Below, one piece after another: positions 1-9,579 of a stretch of 64,000 bases of DNA. The translations under genes and the position numbers were made by a program. Location of the stretch: NCBI GenBank assembly GCA_018806915.1, contig JAGKQI010000101.1, positions 1,984,001 to 2,048,000 on the forward strand. Direction: 5' to 3'. Origin of the DNA: Phytophthora colocasiae. Lineage: Eukaryota > Oomycota > Peronosporomycetes > Peronosporales > Peronosporaceae. Each line of letters begins with the position of its first letter. Position 1 is the first letter of the stretch. The notes beneath the pieces are model-generated. The model was not told the origin of the DNA. It searched no databases and was given only the letters and a program-made list of their open reading frames with translations.

Positions 1-1777
1 GAGATGTCGCCTCTTCCAAATAATCTGTCGAAGTTTCTCGATCTGCTCCGTGGTAGCCGATCCCGGATTCCCTACTTGCAGATCTTCAATCCTGACTTCT
101 TCAGTGGTGGAGATCTGGATTTCTGGTACTACTGCGAGATTATCGGCTAGATCTTCGGCCGAAAAGTCGCCGCTTTCGTGTAAGTGGGTCCGATCGGCGT
201 TCTCGATCCCTTCCGGAGATGTCGGATCGGGTTCGTTCGTCGATGGATCACGGAGTTTATCGCCCTTGGCCGTCCGGATCGGGGTGTTCTCAACCGTGGG
301 GTCGGCGTCAGCGTCGGATACATGATTGATCTCGATTTTAAAATCTGGTTTTTCTGTTTTTACCTCGATCTCTTCTTCGCATGTCCGATCTGTCCGATCT
401 TGGGCCTGATCTGGCAAGCTCTCATTCGTCTCAGTCTCACCGCCCCCAGCTTCGCCACTCGGAGTCTTGTCGGAACTGATCGTAATCGTTTAGGCGTCCA
501 GGGGATCCTGTTTGGGTTCGAGGAAAATGACCTTGACTTCGGCTGCGTTGGTTGATGGTGATCGAGATTCCAATGTATATCGGTGCAGGATCAAGATCGG
601 TCTTGGCCGTCCCACCTCGACGGAGTATAGATCGCGGCGTAACGTAGGTCGGCCGTTCGACCGACGGAAAGGGAATCTCCACGGATTCTTGAGGTTCCGG
701 TCTTGCGTCCACAGTCGCTTCTAGAGCTAGATTCTGCCACTCCATGTAGCGCCGGGATCCGACCGACACAAACCCGGGTGATCGGGGCACTTTTTCTTGA
801 TCAAGTACCATTCCGACATGTAATCTGTGATCCAATCGTAAAATCTTCTCGCTCAAATTCGTGATCACCAAGTACCGAGTTCGACCGGGTCCATCTACCA
901 CAGTAGGTACCCAACGGTCGCCTCTGGTCACCCACAATTTCTCCGTCGCCGATAATTTTACTCTCGATGCAGTCTCGTCAGATCCCCCAACTGGGATATG
1001 TAGATCTTCCTCCAATTTCACTGATCTCACCTTTTCCCCGTATAATCTCTTACGACCACTAAGTGGGATCCCCACTTCATTAGGTAAGCACATCGATCCC
1101 TCCGCTAGGTCCATCCGGACCCCAGCCGGAATCATGAAATCCATACCTAAGATGGCGTCTTGTCCGGATAGGTCCCCGATCCAAATATCGAAAAAGTATA
1201 CCAAGTATCCCGCAAGCGTGATCTTGATCCTCGTCCTCCCTTCGGTGGTGTATACATTATCCCCGATCCCAACACACTCCTGTCTCTGACTAGTGTCAAA
1301 GTGGCACCCAACCTTACGAGCAAAGGCGGTATCCAAGATATATACCTCGGCGCCAGTGTCCAGGAGCAAGATCGCTCTTTCATGATTGATCTTGCCTGAG
1401 ATCTTGGCTTGGCGGAACCAATTTCCTGGTGCGTGGTATTTCCAGTACCCCCTGGATTCTCCTTCCCTGAGATCCAAAGCCACTTCCGCGCCAGATCGAG
1501 AGAACTCATCGATCCGGGGAAGACTCGCGATCCTGGCAGTATACGAATGCAACTTACATGTATTACCGCGCAGATCCGAATTCTCCCTATCTTGATCTCT
1601 CGATTTCTTGTTCACATATGCATAGATGCAGTACTCAGAACGCTCGGCTCGTACCGGTTTCCAAACCGGCGAGCGTCCTAGTTTAACATCTTTTCCACCT
1701 TCTCGGGGAACAATCCGGCATGTCGGGTCGGATCGTACCACTTGCGGATCTGGTTGTAGAATTCTTCCATGGGGCAT
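1..1777 (-). CDS. pol: Element 1 protease and start of pol, partial
   Basis: This frame encodes a retroviral-type aspartic protease. The catalytic motif LLLDTGAEVY lies around residue 140 of the open frame, followed by a hydrophobic strand and the flap-partner motif DAILGMDFM near residue 200. Downstream there is a variable acidic region; after a one-base frame break near positions 440-470 the frame runs open to the window edge with a linker ending in EKLRQIIWKR, which resembles the helix just before reverse transcriptase in gypsy elements. The frame is -1 relative to gag and overlaps it by about 100 bases, so the first methionine (1777) is probably not the real start: the protein is expected as a Gag-Pol fusion made by frameshifting at 1681-1687. 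Confidence 0.75.
1640..1687 (-). promoter_or_regulatory. Candidate -1 ribosomal frameshift signal at the gag stop
   Basis: On the minus strand the last gag codons are TTA AAC TAG, preceded by G, giving the heptamer G_TTA_AAC (1687-1681), a known class of X_XXY_YYZ slippery site. Slipping back one base yields GTT AAA CTA GGA, which is exactly the protease frame (VKLGR). Four bases further on, ACGCTCG (1676-1670) can pair with CGAGCGT (1646-1640), enclosing a hairpin of CCGGTT and AACCGG with a four-base loop (1669-1654). Slippery site, spacer, stem and a -1 overlapping frame all agree. Function is inferred; no test of frameshifting is possible from sequence. Confidence 0.75.
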
Positions 1778-4094
1778 TCCCCAGCTTCATGGGTCTCCCC
1801 ACAACCACGACAGGTATATAGACAGTGATCCGTTGGGTGACCCCTCTTCCCGCACTTATCACAGGTTAGACGCCTTCAGCAGTCCAGATCCGTGTGCTTC
1901 CGCGATCCGCAGTGCGAACAGCGACATCGATCCTGATCCGATGTACCCCTGCGATCTGCGATCCGGCCTCGGTCCTGTGCGTTCGTGTACGATCGCGACT
2001 GATCCTGTTGGTGGGGAGCGCCCCCAGTGCCGATCTGTTGGTCTTCTGACGCGGCAAGATATATCCTCCGGAGATCGCTCTCAGAATCGGATCCGTCCGA
2101 TCCGGATATTTCTTCTGATTCCGAGCTCGGATCTTGAGTTTGGATCGCCCGTACCACCGCTCGGGTGGGTGCCGCCGGGGCACTGGCTGGTGCCTTTTGC
2201 CTGTACTTCGATCCAAACGCAGATTTACGCTGTTCGCTTTTCGCCCGTTCCCGGGCACGAAGTACCTCCTCAAGTTTCTCGACGTCACTCAGTCGGAGTA
2301 GGGTCAGCCGATCAGCTAACTCCGGATCTCCCAATGTCTCGATGTAGTGATCTACATGTTCCCGGCGGGCCTTAGGGCTCCCATCCTTGATCTTCAGTCT
2401 AGCGCGTAAAGCCGCCACGTTGAGCCGGTAGAGGTAGTCGAGAGGTGTCTCTTCCGATCGCTTGCGAGCGTGATAGTATTGCCACGCGACCGACATACCC
2501 AACCCACAATATTGCGTCTGGAAGCTGTCCAACAGATCTGCCCACTTGGTTTTCGTCGTTCGACTGAGCTGCCGGTACCAATTCTTTGCTGGTCCCACCA
2601 TCAAATTTGCAAACGTGAGGCATTTCTCTTCTTCCGTAGCCTGATCACGTTGGAACGCTGACTTGACCTTACCGATCCAGGCTCGAGCGCGATCTTCCAG
2701 ATCTTTACCCGCAAAATCTTTTAGATCCGAGATCGCTGAGATTCGGACCCGCTGGATCATCGATCGCTGCTCGGCTCGGCATCTGTCCACCGGAACTCGG
2801 TATGCCCAGATCGTCGGATCGTATTCCCATGCATCAGGATCTGAGGCGGTAACGGACTCCATATCAACATCCAACTCCCCTTTGATCGGTGATCGGGGTG
2901 TCGCGAGACTCCGTTCTTTAAGAAACGATCCATCGCCATTTGGAAGTAGTCGTCCAACTTGCTGCTCGATCCGGTGGAATTAGTCGTCGGCGCGGTCTGG
3001 TCTGTCCGGATCCGGCGATTTTCTTGCTGATCAGGCGTCTTCGCCTCCAGTTTCGCAGCCACCGATCGTGTATCTTGTTTCTTCATACGCGATTTCAGGA
3101 ATTTGGCACCGGAGGGGCCTAACGACATGCGTTGCAGCCTTCTCGGGCTGTCGGAATCTGGTTCCGAGGTCGCTGACGCGTAGCATGACGATCCAGTCTG
3201 ATAGCCTGGATCGGGCGTCAGTGGGCGCTCGCCGACCAAGATCTTGAGGGAATCGAATAGATCACGGGTCGCAGATTGAATCGCTTGTAGTTCCAAGTCA
3301 AATAGAGAGTTTGGGTCCAACTCTCCAGCCACTAAACCAGCTTCTTGGAGCAGATCAAGTAGAATCTTCACCGCGTTCAGGCGGTCAGAGCTAGTCCGGG
3401 GCTTCGACACTGGGCCGGTGAGGTTACCGATTTGGCGGACTTGTATGATCGTAAGAACGGGATCATTAAGCAAGGTCTCGCTTAGCCTCTTCCTGTAATA
3501 GGCCTGCTCGATTGCGTCCTTGGTGATCGTCGATCCTGGGTTGATCACATCTTCTGGCTCTGAGTCTGGAGCTTTCAATTTCGTCCGGGTGCTCTTGATC
3601 TTCTTTTTCTTGGTCGATCTTGAGGCAACGGTGGACTTGGTGAGCAGATTAGGTTTCAGCTTTGCTGATTCCTTATCGCTTATGTGCGGATCCCGATTCT
3701 CATCGAGATCCGCGGTGGCCCTCGAAGGGGCCTTAGGAGGAATTCGAGGTTTTTCTTCCAGATCTGGATTGCGATCCAGGTCTGCCTCGTGCCTGTCAGT
3801 AGAGATCCTCCCAGAACTCTGCTGATCCGTGGATCTTTCTGTTTTCATCGGTGCCTCCGTCGATCCAACATTCGTAGGCACTTCTTCCCCTTGTTCTTCT
3901 TTTATCTTGACGTCTTCTTGGGACTCACGGTGATATCCGAAGTCACCAGAAGATCCGGGCACGCGCACCATTGTGGTGGAGCGGATCTGGCCAAAATCTT
4001 GTTGAGGCAGATCGCGATCACCACTTGCGCCCAGACACCGACTAACGGAGGGGGTCCCCCGATGATCCGTGATCTTGCTGCGTGTAGTATTCAC
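1678..4094 (-). CDS. gag: Element 1 Gag with zinc-knuckle array
   Basis: An acidic and lysine-rich, low-complexity N-terminal half (4094 to about 2870) leads, after a one-base frame break near 2870, into a Retrotrans_gag-like capsid domain (around 2800-2250; motifs LTFANLMVGPAKNWY and YYHARKRSEETPLDYLYRL). The C-terminal end holds three zinc knuckles in a row: CSHCGSRKHTDLDC, CDKCGKRGHPTDHC and a CRGCGETHEAGEC variant. An in-frame TGA at 1876-1878 falls between knuckles one and two, where the family probably has Trp; it is a mutation, an error or a readthrough stop. The final stop is the TAG at 1678-1680, directly after the slippery heptamer. Gag would assemble the virus-like particle and bind the element RNA. 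Confidence 0.75.
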
Positions 4095-5260
4095 CTTGTG
4101 TACCCGTCGGTAGGCGGGTTACGCTCTTCCAGGTGACTTCTGAAGATGTCTTGTAGGTCGGAAGAAAGTCTTGCGTGACGCAGGGGTTTGAGGTAGCGTG
4201 GAAGTTCTTCACTCCACCTCGGGGTACTTGATCCCGGTCGTAGGCGAGTCCTCGAGCCTTGATCCGGGTGCCTGATCCTTGATCCAGGTCTTCCAATAGT
4301 CCAGCGTTCGGGATTCGGTCCCTTCCTTTCGTTGCTTGCCGCTTCCTTTAGCGGGGGTCTTGAGGGGGGCGAGATTCGACGGGATCGTCAGGCTAAACAA
4401 CCAATTCCTTCCGATCCGAAGTATGCACTTAGAGGATAGTTCACTAGATAGGGCAAAGCTGGCCAATATATTATCCAGTCTTAACCGCTATACTAGGTCA
4501 CGTATCCTTACCTTCTCGACGCTTGTAGGGCCAATGTAATTCCCGGTTCCAGGCGTAGCGAAGACACTTGAGTGGTTCAGGGCAAATTCGATTCTGTTTA
4601 TGGTTATTCCTATGCCTACTAATCCCATCCTGATTTACTATCCTACGATCACATGACACTGGCTACATAGCTGATCCCTAGCTTGGCTCTCCTAACCCTG
4701 GTCGTGAGCTGATTCCGTACTTAACCGAAGCTTGATCTCGTACTTAACCGAAGCTTGATCTCGTATTTAACCGAAGCTTGATCTCGTACTTAACCGAAGC
4801 TTGATCTCGCACTTAATCGGGACTTGATCTCGCACTTGATCGGGACTTGATCGCTGCCTGATCCCGCTCGGTAGTCGTTCGGGGAATCCGGATCACGCCA
4901 CCAGAAGAGTCTGCGTCACGCCTGGGGCTGAGCTTGATCCGGAGCTGATCTCGTACTTAAACGGGAGTGGATTACTGCGTGATCCCGCTTCGTCGCCCCC
5001 CGGGGAAGCAGGATCATGCTGTTAGAAGGCTTCGGGGCGCCGGGGTGAGCCGATCGTTTTCACTTGGGACCCCGTCATCGCTGATCGCGCGAGAACACTC
5101 TTGATCTCCCCATTCTTCCTCCGGTAGGACTCGGATACACCAACGAACACCGCTCCACTTGCTCTTCCGCCGGTGTCTCTGTTGCCTGTTCCCCGGCGGG
5201 ACCCATCGTACCTTCGTCTGATTCGACTCAGATCTGGGGATCACAGGTCCCCCCCTGTCG
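4095..5260 (-). other. Element 1 leader/5' LTR region
   Basis: No convincing gene. The stretch keeps the GATC excess of the coding part and contains the 23-bp tandem repeats, so it belongs to element 1 and should hold the 5' LTR and untranslated leader. Short open frames on both strands (for example 4209-4466 minus) have no recognisable domain. LTR ends, primer-binding site and target duplication could not be identified because the partner LTR is outside the window. Confidence 0.55.
4718..4855. repeat. 23-bp tandem repeat, about six copies
   Basis: Four nearly perfect units of tacttaaccgaagcttgatc plus tcg (23 bp) start at 4718, 4741, 4764 and 4787, followed by two diverged units at 4810 and 4833 in which aaccgaagc has become aatcgggac or gatcgggac. 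Related single pieces recur near 4935-4950. Each unit carries one GATC. The position in the element's leader or LTR suggests promoter or replication-slippage repeats of the element. Confidence 0.9.
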
Positions 5261-5299
5261 CTTGTTCCGACTCTATTCGGGTTCGTGGCTGATATCGCT

Positions 5300-6234
5300 T
5301 CTCCGGGAAAGATTCTCGTTCACTTCACCACATTGTAAAGCTACGAATTACTTGGTCTGCTGGAAACGCCTCCCACGCCTTAATTGTGGCTTTAACAGCA
5401 ATCAGACGTTTTTCTGGGACAGAAAGCCCCCTTTTATGAGTGTAGGCACCTCGAATTCTTGCTTTTGATGCCCCAAGTCCTCGCTGGTGGCATGTCAAAA
5501 TTTATTGCAGTCTCGTCAACGTTGTAAATCTCGGATGGAGAGTAGGAATTGTATCTTGCTCAAAACGCTATCGAAAAGTCCGTTTTAATCTGAAGTAAGT
5601 CTGCAGAAGGCAGCTTAGTTTCTTGTGCTTTTTGAGACCCATACCTAAAAGAAAATATTAATATTGGGCAATTTAAAAATATTATTAATAAAAATACGCA
5701 AAAATATTTACCGTTTGGCAGTGCGCTGCAACGAGCGCTCAAGAGCCCTTCGGCAGCTAAGCTCAGATGTTTTATCTTTCTGGTAACTTCCGAGCCACTC
5801 ACTGTAGTTTTCTTCAATAAAACCTATCATAATTGAAGTCGTAAGCCACTGGTGTAGCACACAAACAGATTGTCAAACAAAGTTTTAATTAAAAATAAAG
5901 AATTAAATATACCTCTTCATCTCGTCGAATGTCCTTCATGAAAGTCATCAGGGCAGGTGTGAAAGGAAAGCTCTCCTGTCACCCCTGTCATTTGCCGTCT
6001 TCGACAGCTTGCCCCCCTTGAAGGCGCGCAGCCTTTCGCGAGCTCACCACCAACTGTCCACCGATGCGGGTGGATAGCCAAGTTCGTCAATGGCCTCGGG
6101 CAAACCGATCGCCTCGATACGGGCAATGGCAGTAAGCTCTTACGGTGTATGTCCTCTGATTGCGTGTCATTACGACCTTCTCGAAATGCTATAGTTTGCG
6201 GTCCTGAACCAGCGTTTTGTTGGCGTCCATCCAT
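5300..6234 (-). pseudogene. Decayed pogo/Tigger-like DDE transposase
   Basis: Fragments of a transposase can be read on the minus strand in several frames. Near 6234 there is a start MDANKTLVQD; near 5950 LMTFMKDIRRDEE; near 5700-5820 ENYSEWLGSYQKDK; and near 5470-5530 YNVDETAINFDMPPARTWG. The last is the block around a catalytic Asp of DDE_1 (pogo/Tigger) transposases. Stops and frame shifts separate the pieces, and AT-rich non-coding DNA interrupts them, so it cannot make a full protein. No inverted terminal repeats were found. Confidence 0.55.
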
Positions 6235-6539
6235 ATTTTATTTTTTTAATTGGTAACGAAAACAATGCTGTGATTTGATAGGTTCGATTTTTGTATGGGC
6301 ACATCTTGAGATCCTGAGTTTTGTGTACGCCGAGTTTTTGTGTCGTTGACTGTACGGTAGTCGTCTTTATTCTTTAGATTCCAGAATGAGCGTGCTCGCT
6401 CATTCTCCAGCACTAGCCGCTATTTTCCGTTAACATGCATTCCTAACATTCACTCTTGTTTCTTGCCGTAGCATGCAGTGTAGTTTCTTGCAACACTTTG
6501 AATTCCTTAGCTCATGAGGTTCTCGGAAATCTCGTGACA

Positions 6540-6960
6540 GCAATGGATTGCTTAGTACTAAAATCTATCGTAGAACGTTTGTCAACAGCACTTCACTCAC
6601 CAGATAATCGGACGTCGGCGCAATGATACGCGAGAAGAGGTCGTGACGAGATTTCAACTGCAACCAACGAAGCAAAAAGCAATCGTCAAATATCGTTCCT
6701 AAAGTTACAGCAACAAGCTCAAATTACCTCTGAAGCGGGTCATGAATCTGCGGCCAGTGCAGAAGTACTTAAAGTTGCTACGACTCTCCTCAATGAGGCC
6801 GATACCGATCTCCACCGACGATCCCGTGTACGAGAACTGAGTACTCAGCACAGGCTCCGCTTCCATCAGCCTACATAGTTCAATACATGACGTTTGTCAG
6901 GCTTTTTACTCCCGCTGGTCTCTCCGGTTCCCTACCATAATATATTATATTATTTGATTA
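6540..6960 (-). pseudogene. Relic of CCDC47, two internal exons
   Basis: This stretch aligns closely to two neighbouring exons and the introns around them in the complete gene at 28034-30004: the exon reading LKSRHDLFSRV..IIVPTSDYL (about 6603-6660 here) and the exon reading SNFKYFCTGRRF (about 6735-6880). Several small deletions, including one removing the start of an exon, break the frame, and nothing else of the gene remains nearby. It shows that the Kazal/CCDC47 duplication once extended further left than the present tandem copies. Confidence 0.8.
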
Positions 6961-7246
6961 GCCGGTTGCTGTGCAGTCGTTAGTCTCAACACTGTTGCAC
7001 AGCACTCCTGTGTACATGTATCCACTAAAACCTGCCAGGTATGCGGGCTGACGCTGCTCCAAAAAGAAACAATTTACATCAAGTACTACGTGCAGTGGCC
7101 ACGTGTAGTAGTTCTTTTTCACAATATTACTTCTTGCCTAAACGCACGGTGCTACAGGACACTTGAAGCACGAGGAGAAAAACCCCCATTGTCTCCTTTG
7201 TCGGTCCTCAGATTGACTATAGTCTCGGACAAGAACCCTTCAGCCT

Positions 7247-7492
7247 TTAGCGCGTTCCATCTCGTTTGCACATGCCGTTGTGGAGAACTCGCATCCCCTT
7301 GTTGTCGCAATTGGCCAGGTTAAAGTAGCATTTATTCTCGTAGGTGACACCGTTGCTACCGCAGACTGGCGGGCCCTGAGTGCCATCACCACCGCTGCAG
7401 CGAACATTGGGGACGGCGGCGCAGGCAAAACCTTCAGCAGAGGTTCCAGTAATCAGGAGTGAGGCGAGTACGGGCAGAATAGTGAACTTCAT
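7247..7492 (-). CDS. Secreted Kazal-type protease inhibitor K1
   Basis: The 81-residue protein has a 19-residue signal peptide (MKFTILPVLASLLITGTSA) and a single Kazal domain with all six cysteines, including the hallmark VCGSNGVTYENKC. Spacing is C-x6-C-x11-C-x10-C-x6-C-x12-C; the second gap is four residues longer than in classical Kazal domains. The predicted P1 residue (second after Cys2) is Gly. The start is chosen at 7492 because the signal peptide begins there, although the frame is open further upstream. Oomycete Kazal proteins are secreted inhibitors of serine proteases, in plant pathogens often acting on host apoplastic proteases; that role is by family only. Confidence 0.88.
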   Translation of the reverse strand: MKFTILPVLASLLITGTSAEGFACAAVPNVRCSGGDGTQGPPVCGSNGVTYENKCYFNLANCDNKGMRVLHNGMCKRDGTR

Positions 7493-7569
7493 GACTTCGG
7501 ACGTGGTGGTGGTAGGTCTTGGGAGGTCTTGAGAGGATGAAGAGGCTTTGACTGTGGTGCGTTGCTGGT

Positions 7570-7585
7570 AAATAGCAAAGTGAAA
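7570..7585 (-). promoter_or_regulatory. Kazal K1 core promoter (Inr-FPR-like)
   Basis: The minus strand reads TTTCACTTTGCTATTT about 80 bases upstream of the K1 start. It resembles the oomycete initiator plus flanking promoter region and is preserved in front of K3, K4 and K5. Confidence 0.5.
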
Positions 7586-7619
7586 ACACGTAGGATAAAA
7601 GCGAACTTGCTTCTTCAAA

Positions 7620-9150
7620 AAGTTTTGTGCAGCAGTTCCTTCTAATCGATCAAGCGAATCATAATAATCTGTGGCTCATATGGTAATATGGCATGCATGG
7701 CTGTCGTTCACTCGCTATTCGCAGATACCGGTAGAGGACATGAGAAGCACACAAGGTGGATCAATATTCTCGCTTCACTCACTGGCACGACCACATCTGT
7801 TGTATTATAAACACGAATTTTCATCTGAGGCGCAGACACTGAAGCAATTGTGCAAGTAATTGAACCGATAAGTGAGCACACTTGTTTAGTAAGATTGTCG
7901 GTCCTCAACGGCATAAAGAGAACGCTAAGAATCGGAGGTCTTCACCACGTTACTTTCCTCGTTGGGAAATTACTTTATCGTGCATATACAAGTTAGAGTG
8001 CCAATGACAACAAATACTACTGTACACTGTAGAATGACTAGTAGTATTTAATTGCAAGGTTACCTCTTGCCTAAACGCACGGTGCTACATATGGTAATAA
8101 ATGCAATCGACGCAACAACCCCTCCCCCCATGCTGGTCAACGACCTGGAAGGGCCTCCTGGTGGTCCATTGGTCAACGCACTACGCACTTGGCAGGCGTT
8201 CGAGTTCGAGTCCCCCCATTCACACAATTCACAATCACAATCAAACCTTCAATAGTCAAGCCAAGTAGTACATGTAGCATCCAGGAATAGTAGTAACCAG
8301 TTAATCAACTCCTTCTTGCTGCAGCTCCTTCTAAGCTGAATCCGTATGTATCCGTATGCCAACAATCTATGGCGCATGTGTATAGTGTATGGTTGCCGTT
8401 TGCAGCTGTATATTTAGGTAAACTTCGTACTCTCGATGCAGATCTTACTGTCAGCATCATTCATTGCGTTATCTTTGGTATCCGGCTCTCACAACTGTAC
8501 GAACTCGCCTGGCCTCGTTCACAACTTTCTTATGCGCCTCAGGCTGAGGCCCTCAGCTAAAGATTCTCTGGATGATACACACTCCATTGCGTCTGGACAG
8601 CCCACAGCAAACACCACTTTAAAAATCAGCCGCCTTTGGACGCGCTCAAGGCAATCTATCAAATTTACTCGACTTTCAGCAATCACTGTCGTGCACTACT
8701 TTGTTCTTCTACTGCGAGAGCTTTCAACGGTGTCTCGGTCCCATCGTTTCGTTACAACTCTATTCTTAATTCGGCAATAATCATTTTCGTCAGAGCACCA
8801 CCGGTTGTCAATTCCGTTGGCAACTGATAAACATTCAGCACAAATAGCCCGTTTCTCACAGCTGTACGATAAACGAGCCTCGTCTCGACTGCAGCAGTTT
8901 ACTATAGAAGAAGATGATTACTAGTTAGTGGACTAATCGATTCGCTACATGTAGCTATATACTATAGTAGTGTTTAGATTCTTCGATTACATGTATTGAG
9001 AATCCATATTCGGTCACTTCGTTGGGGCAAGCTTCTTGGTTCAGATGGATTAAAACCAACTCCTTGAAGGATTGCAATCACTGTAGCTCGAACATCTCGC
9101 ATTCCAGGCAAATGTGTCGACTGAAATGAGTCGCCAAACTTTGAATGCTC
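7620..9150. other. Non-coding spacer with decayed Kazal-flank copies
   Basis: No gene is supported. Pieces of the sequence that normally lies 3' of Kazal genes recur here, for example cctaaacgcacggtgctaca at about 8073 (also at 7138 and 10222) and a block near 8440-8520 related to the spacer upstream of K4 and K5. These look like remnants of older array units. Several TACATGTA palindromes occur. Confidence 0.6.
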
Positions 9151-9152
9151 AC

Positions 9153-9575
9153 TCAGTCTCCTTGAAGTGTTTTTTTTGTCTCGCAAGCGCTATGGAAAAC
9201 AACGACAACAAAAACGGTAGTACGACTAGGAGCTGTATTTTGCAAGGTTACTTCTTGCACATACAACACTTGACACTGGCTACGGCCTACAGTATACCCT
9301 ACCTGGAGAAGACAAGGCCGGTCTTTTGGTTGTCTTAGCGCGTTCCATCCCGTCTGCACATGCCGTTGTGGAGCACGCATCCCCTTGTTGTCGCAATTGG
9401 CCAGATTAAAGTAGCATTTATTCTCGTAGGTGACACCATTGCTACCACAGACTTGTGGGCCGGCAGTGCCATCGATATTGTTGCATGTAATGTAGGGAAC
9501 ACGGGCGCAGCTAAATTGAGCAGAGGTTCCAGCGAGAAGGAGCGAGGCGAGTATGGGCAAAATGGTGAACTTCAT
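9153..9575 (-). pseudogene. Kazal-type inhibitor K2, frameshifted
   Basis: The start, signal peptide (MKFTILPILASLLLAGTSA) and first five cysteines match K1, with CNNIDGTAGPQVC around the reactive loop (predicted P1 Asn). Relative to the other copies two bases (ct) are missing near 9374, after the codons for NKGMR, so Cys6 is lost and the frame continues into about 70 residues of former 3' flank. The promoter-like motif upstream is also disrupted by an inserted CG. Both defects suggest a dying copy, though the coding change alone could be a sequence error. Confidence 0.75.
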
Positions 9576-9579
9576 GGCT

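Larger units (their letters stand above)
1..5260 (-). mobile_element. Gypsy-like LTR retrotransposon, 5' part only (element 1)
   Basis: The minus strand reads, in order, a leader with tandem repeats, gag with zinc knuckles, a retropepsin, and the start of a pol linker that leaves the window on the left. Reverse transcriptase, integrase and the 3' LTR are therefore not visible. The right limit of about 5260 is where the GATC-rich composition stops; with only one end present I cannot fix the LTR borders. GATC occurs about once per 30 bp throughout, in coding and non-coding parts, unlike any other part of the window. Assignment to Ty3/gypsy rests on the gag-protease-pol order and the sequence style, so it is likely but not proved. 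Confidence 0.8.

Noticed and set aside
1626..2375. 249-codon plus-strand frame and its neighbours in element 1
   Set aside because: Antisense to gag; GATC-rich sequence has few stops in any frame, which produces open frames on both strands.
4718..4855. CRISPR-like array
   Set aside because: Units are directly adjacent with no spacers; it is a simple tandem repeat in a eukaryotic retroelement.
9153..9575. A 140-residue Kazal protein with a novel C-terminal domain
   Set aside because: The extra residues arise by a two-base deletion reading into sequence homologous to the 3' flank of other Kazal genes.
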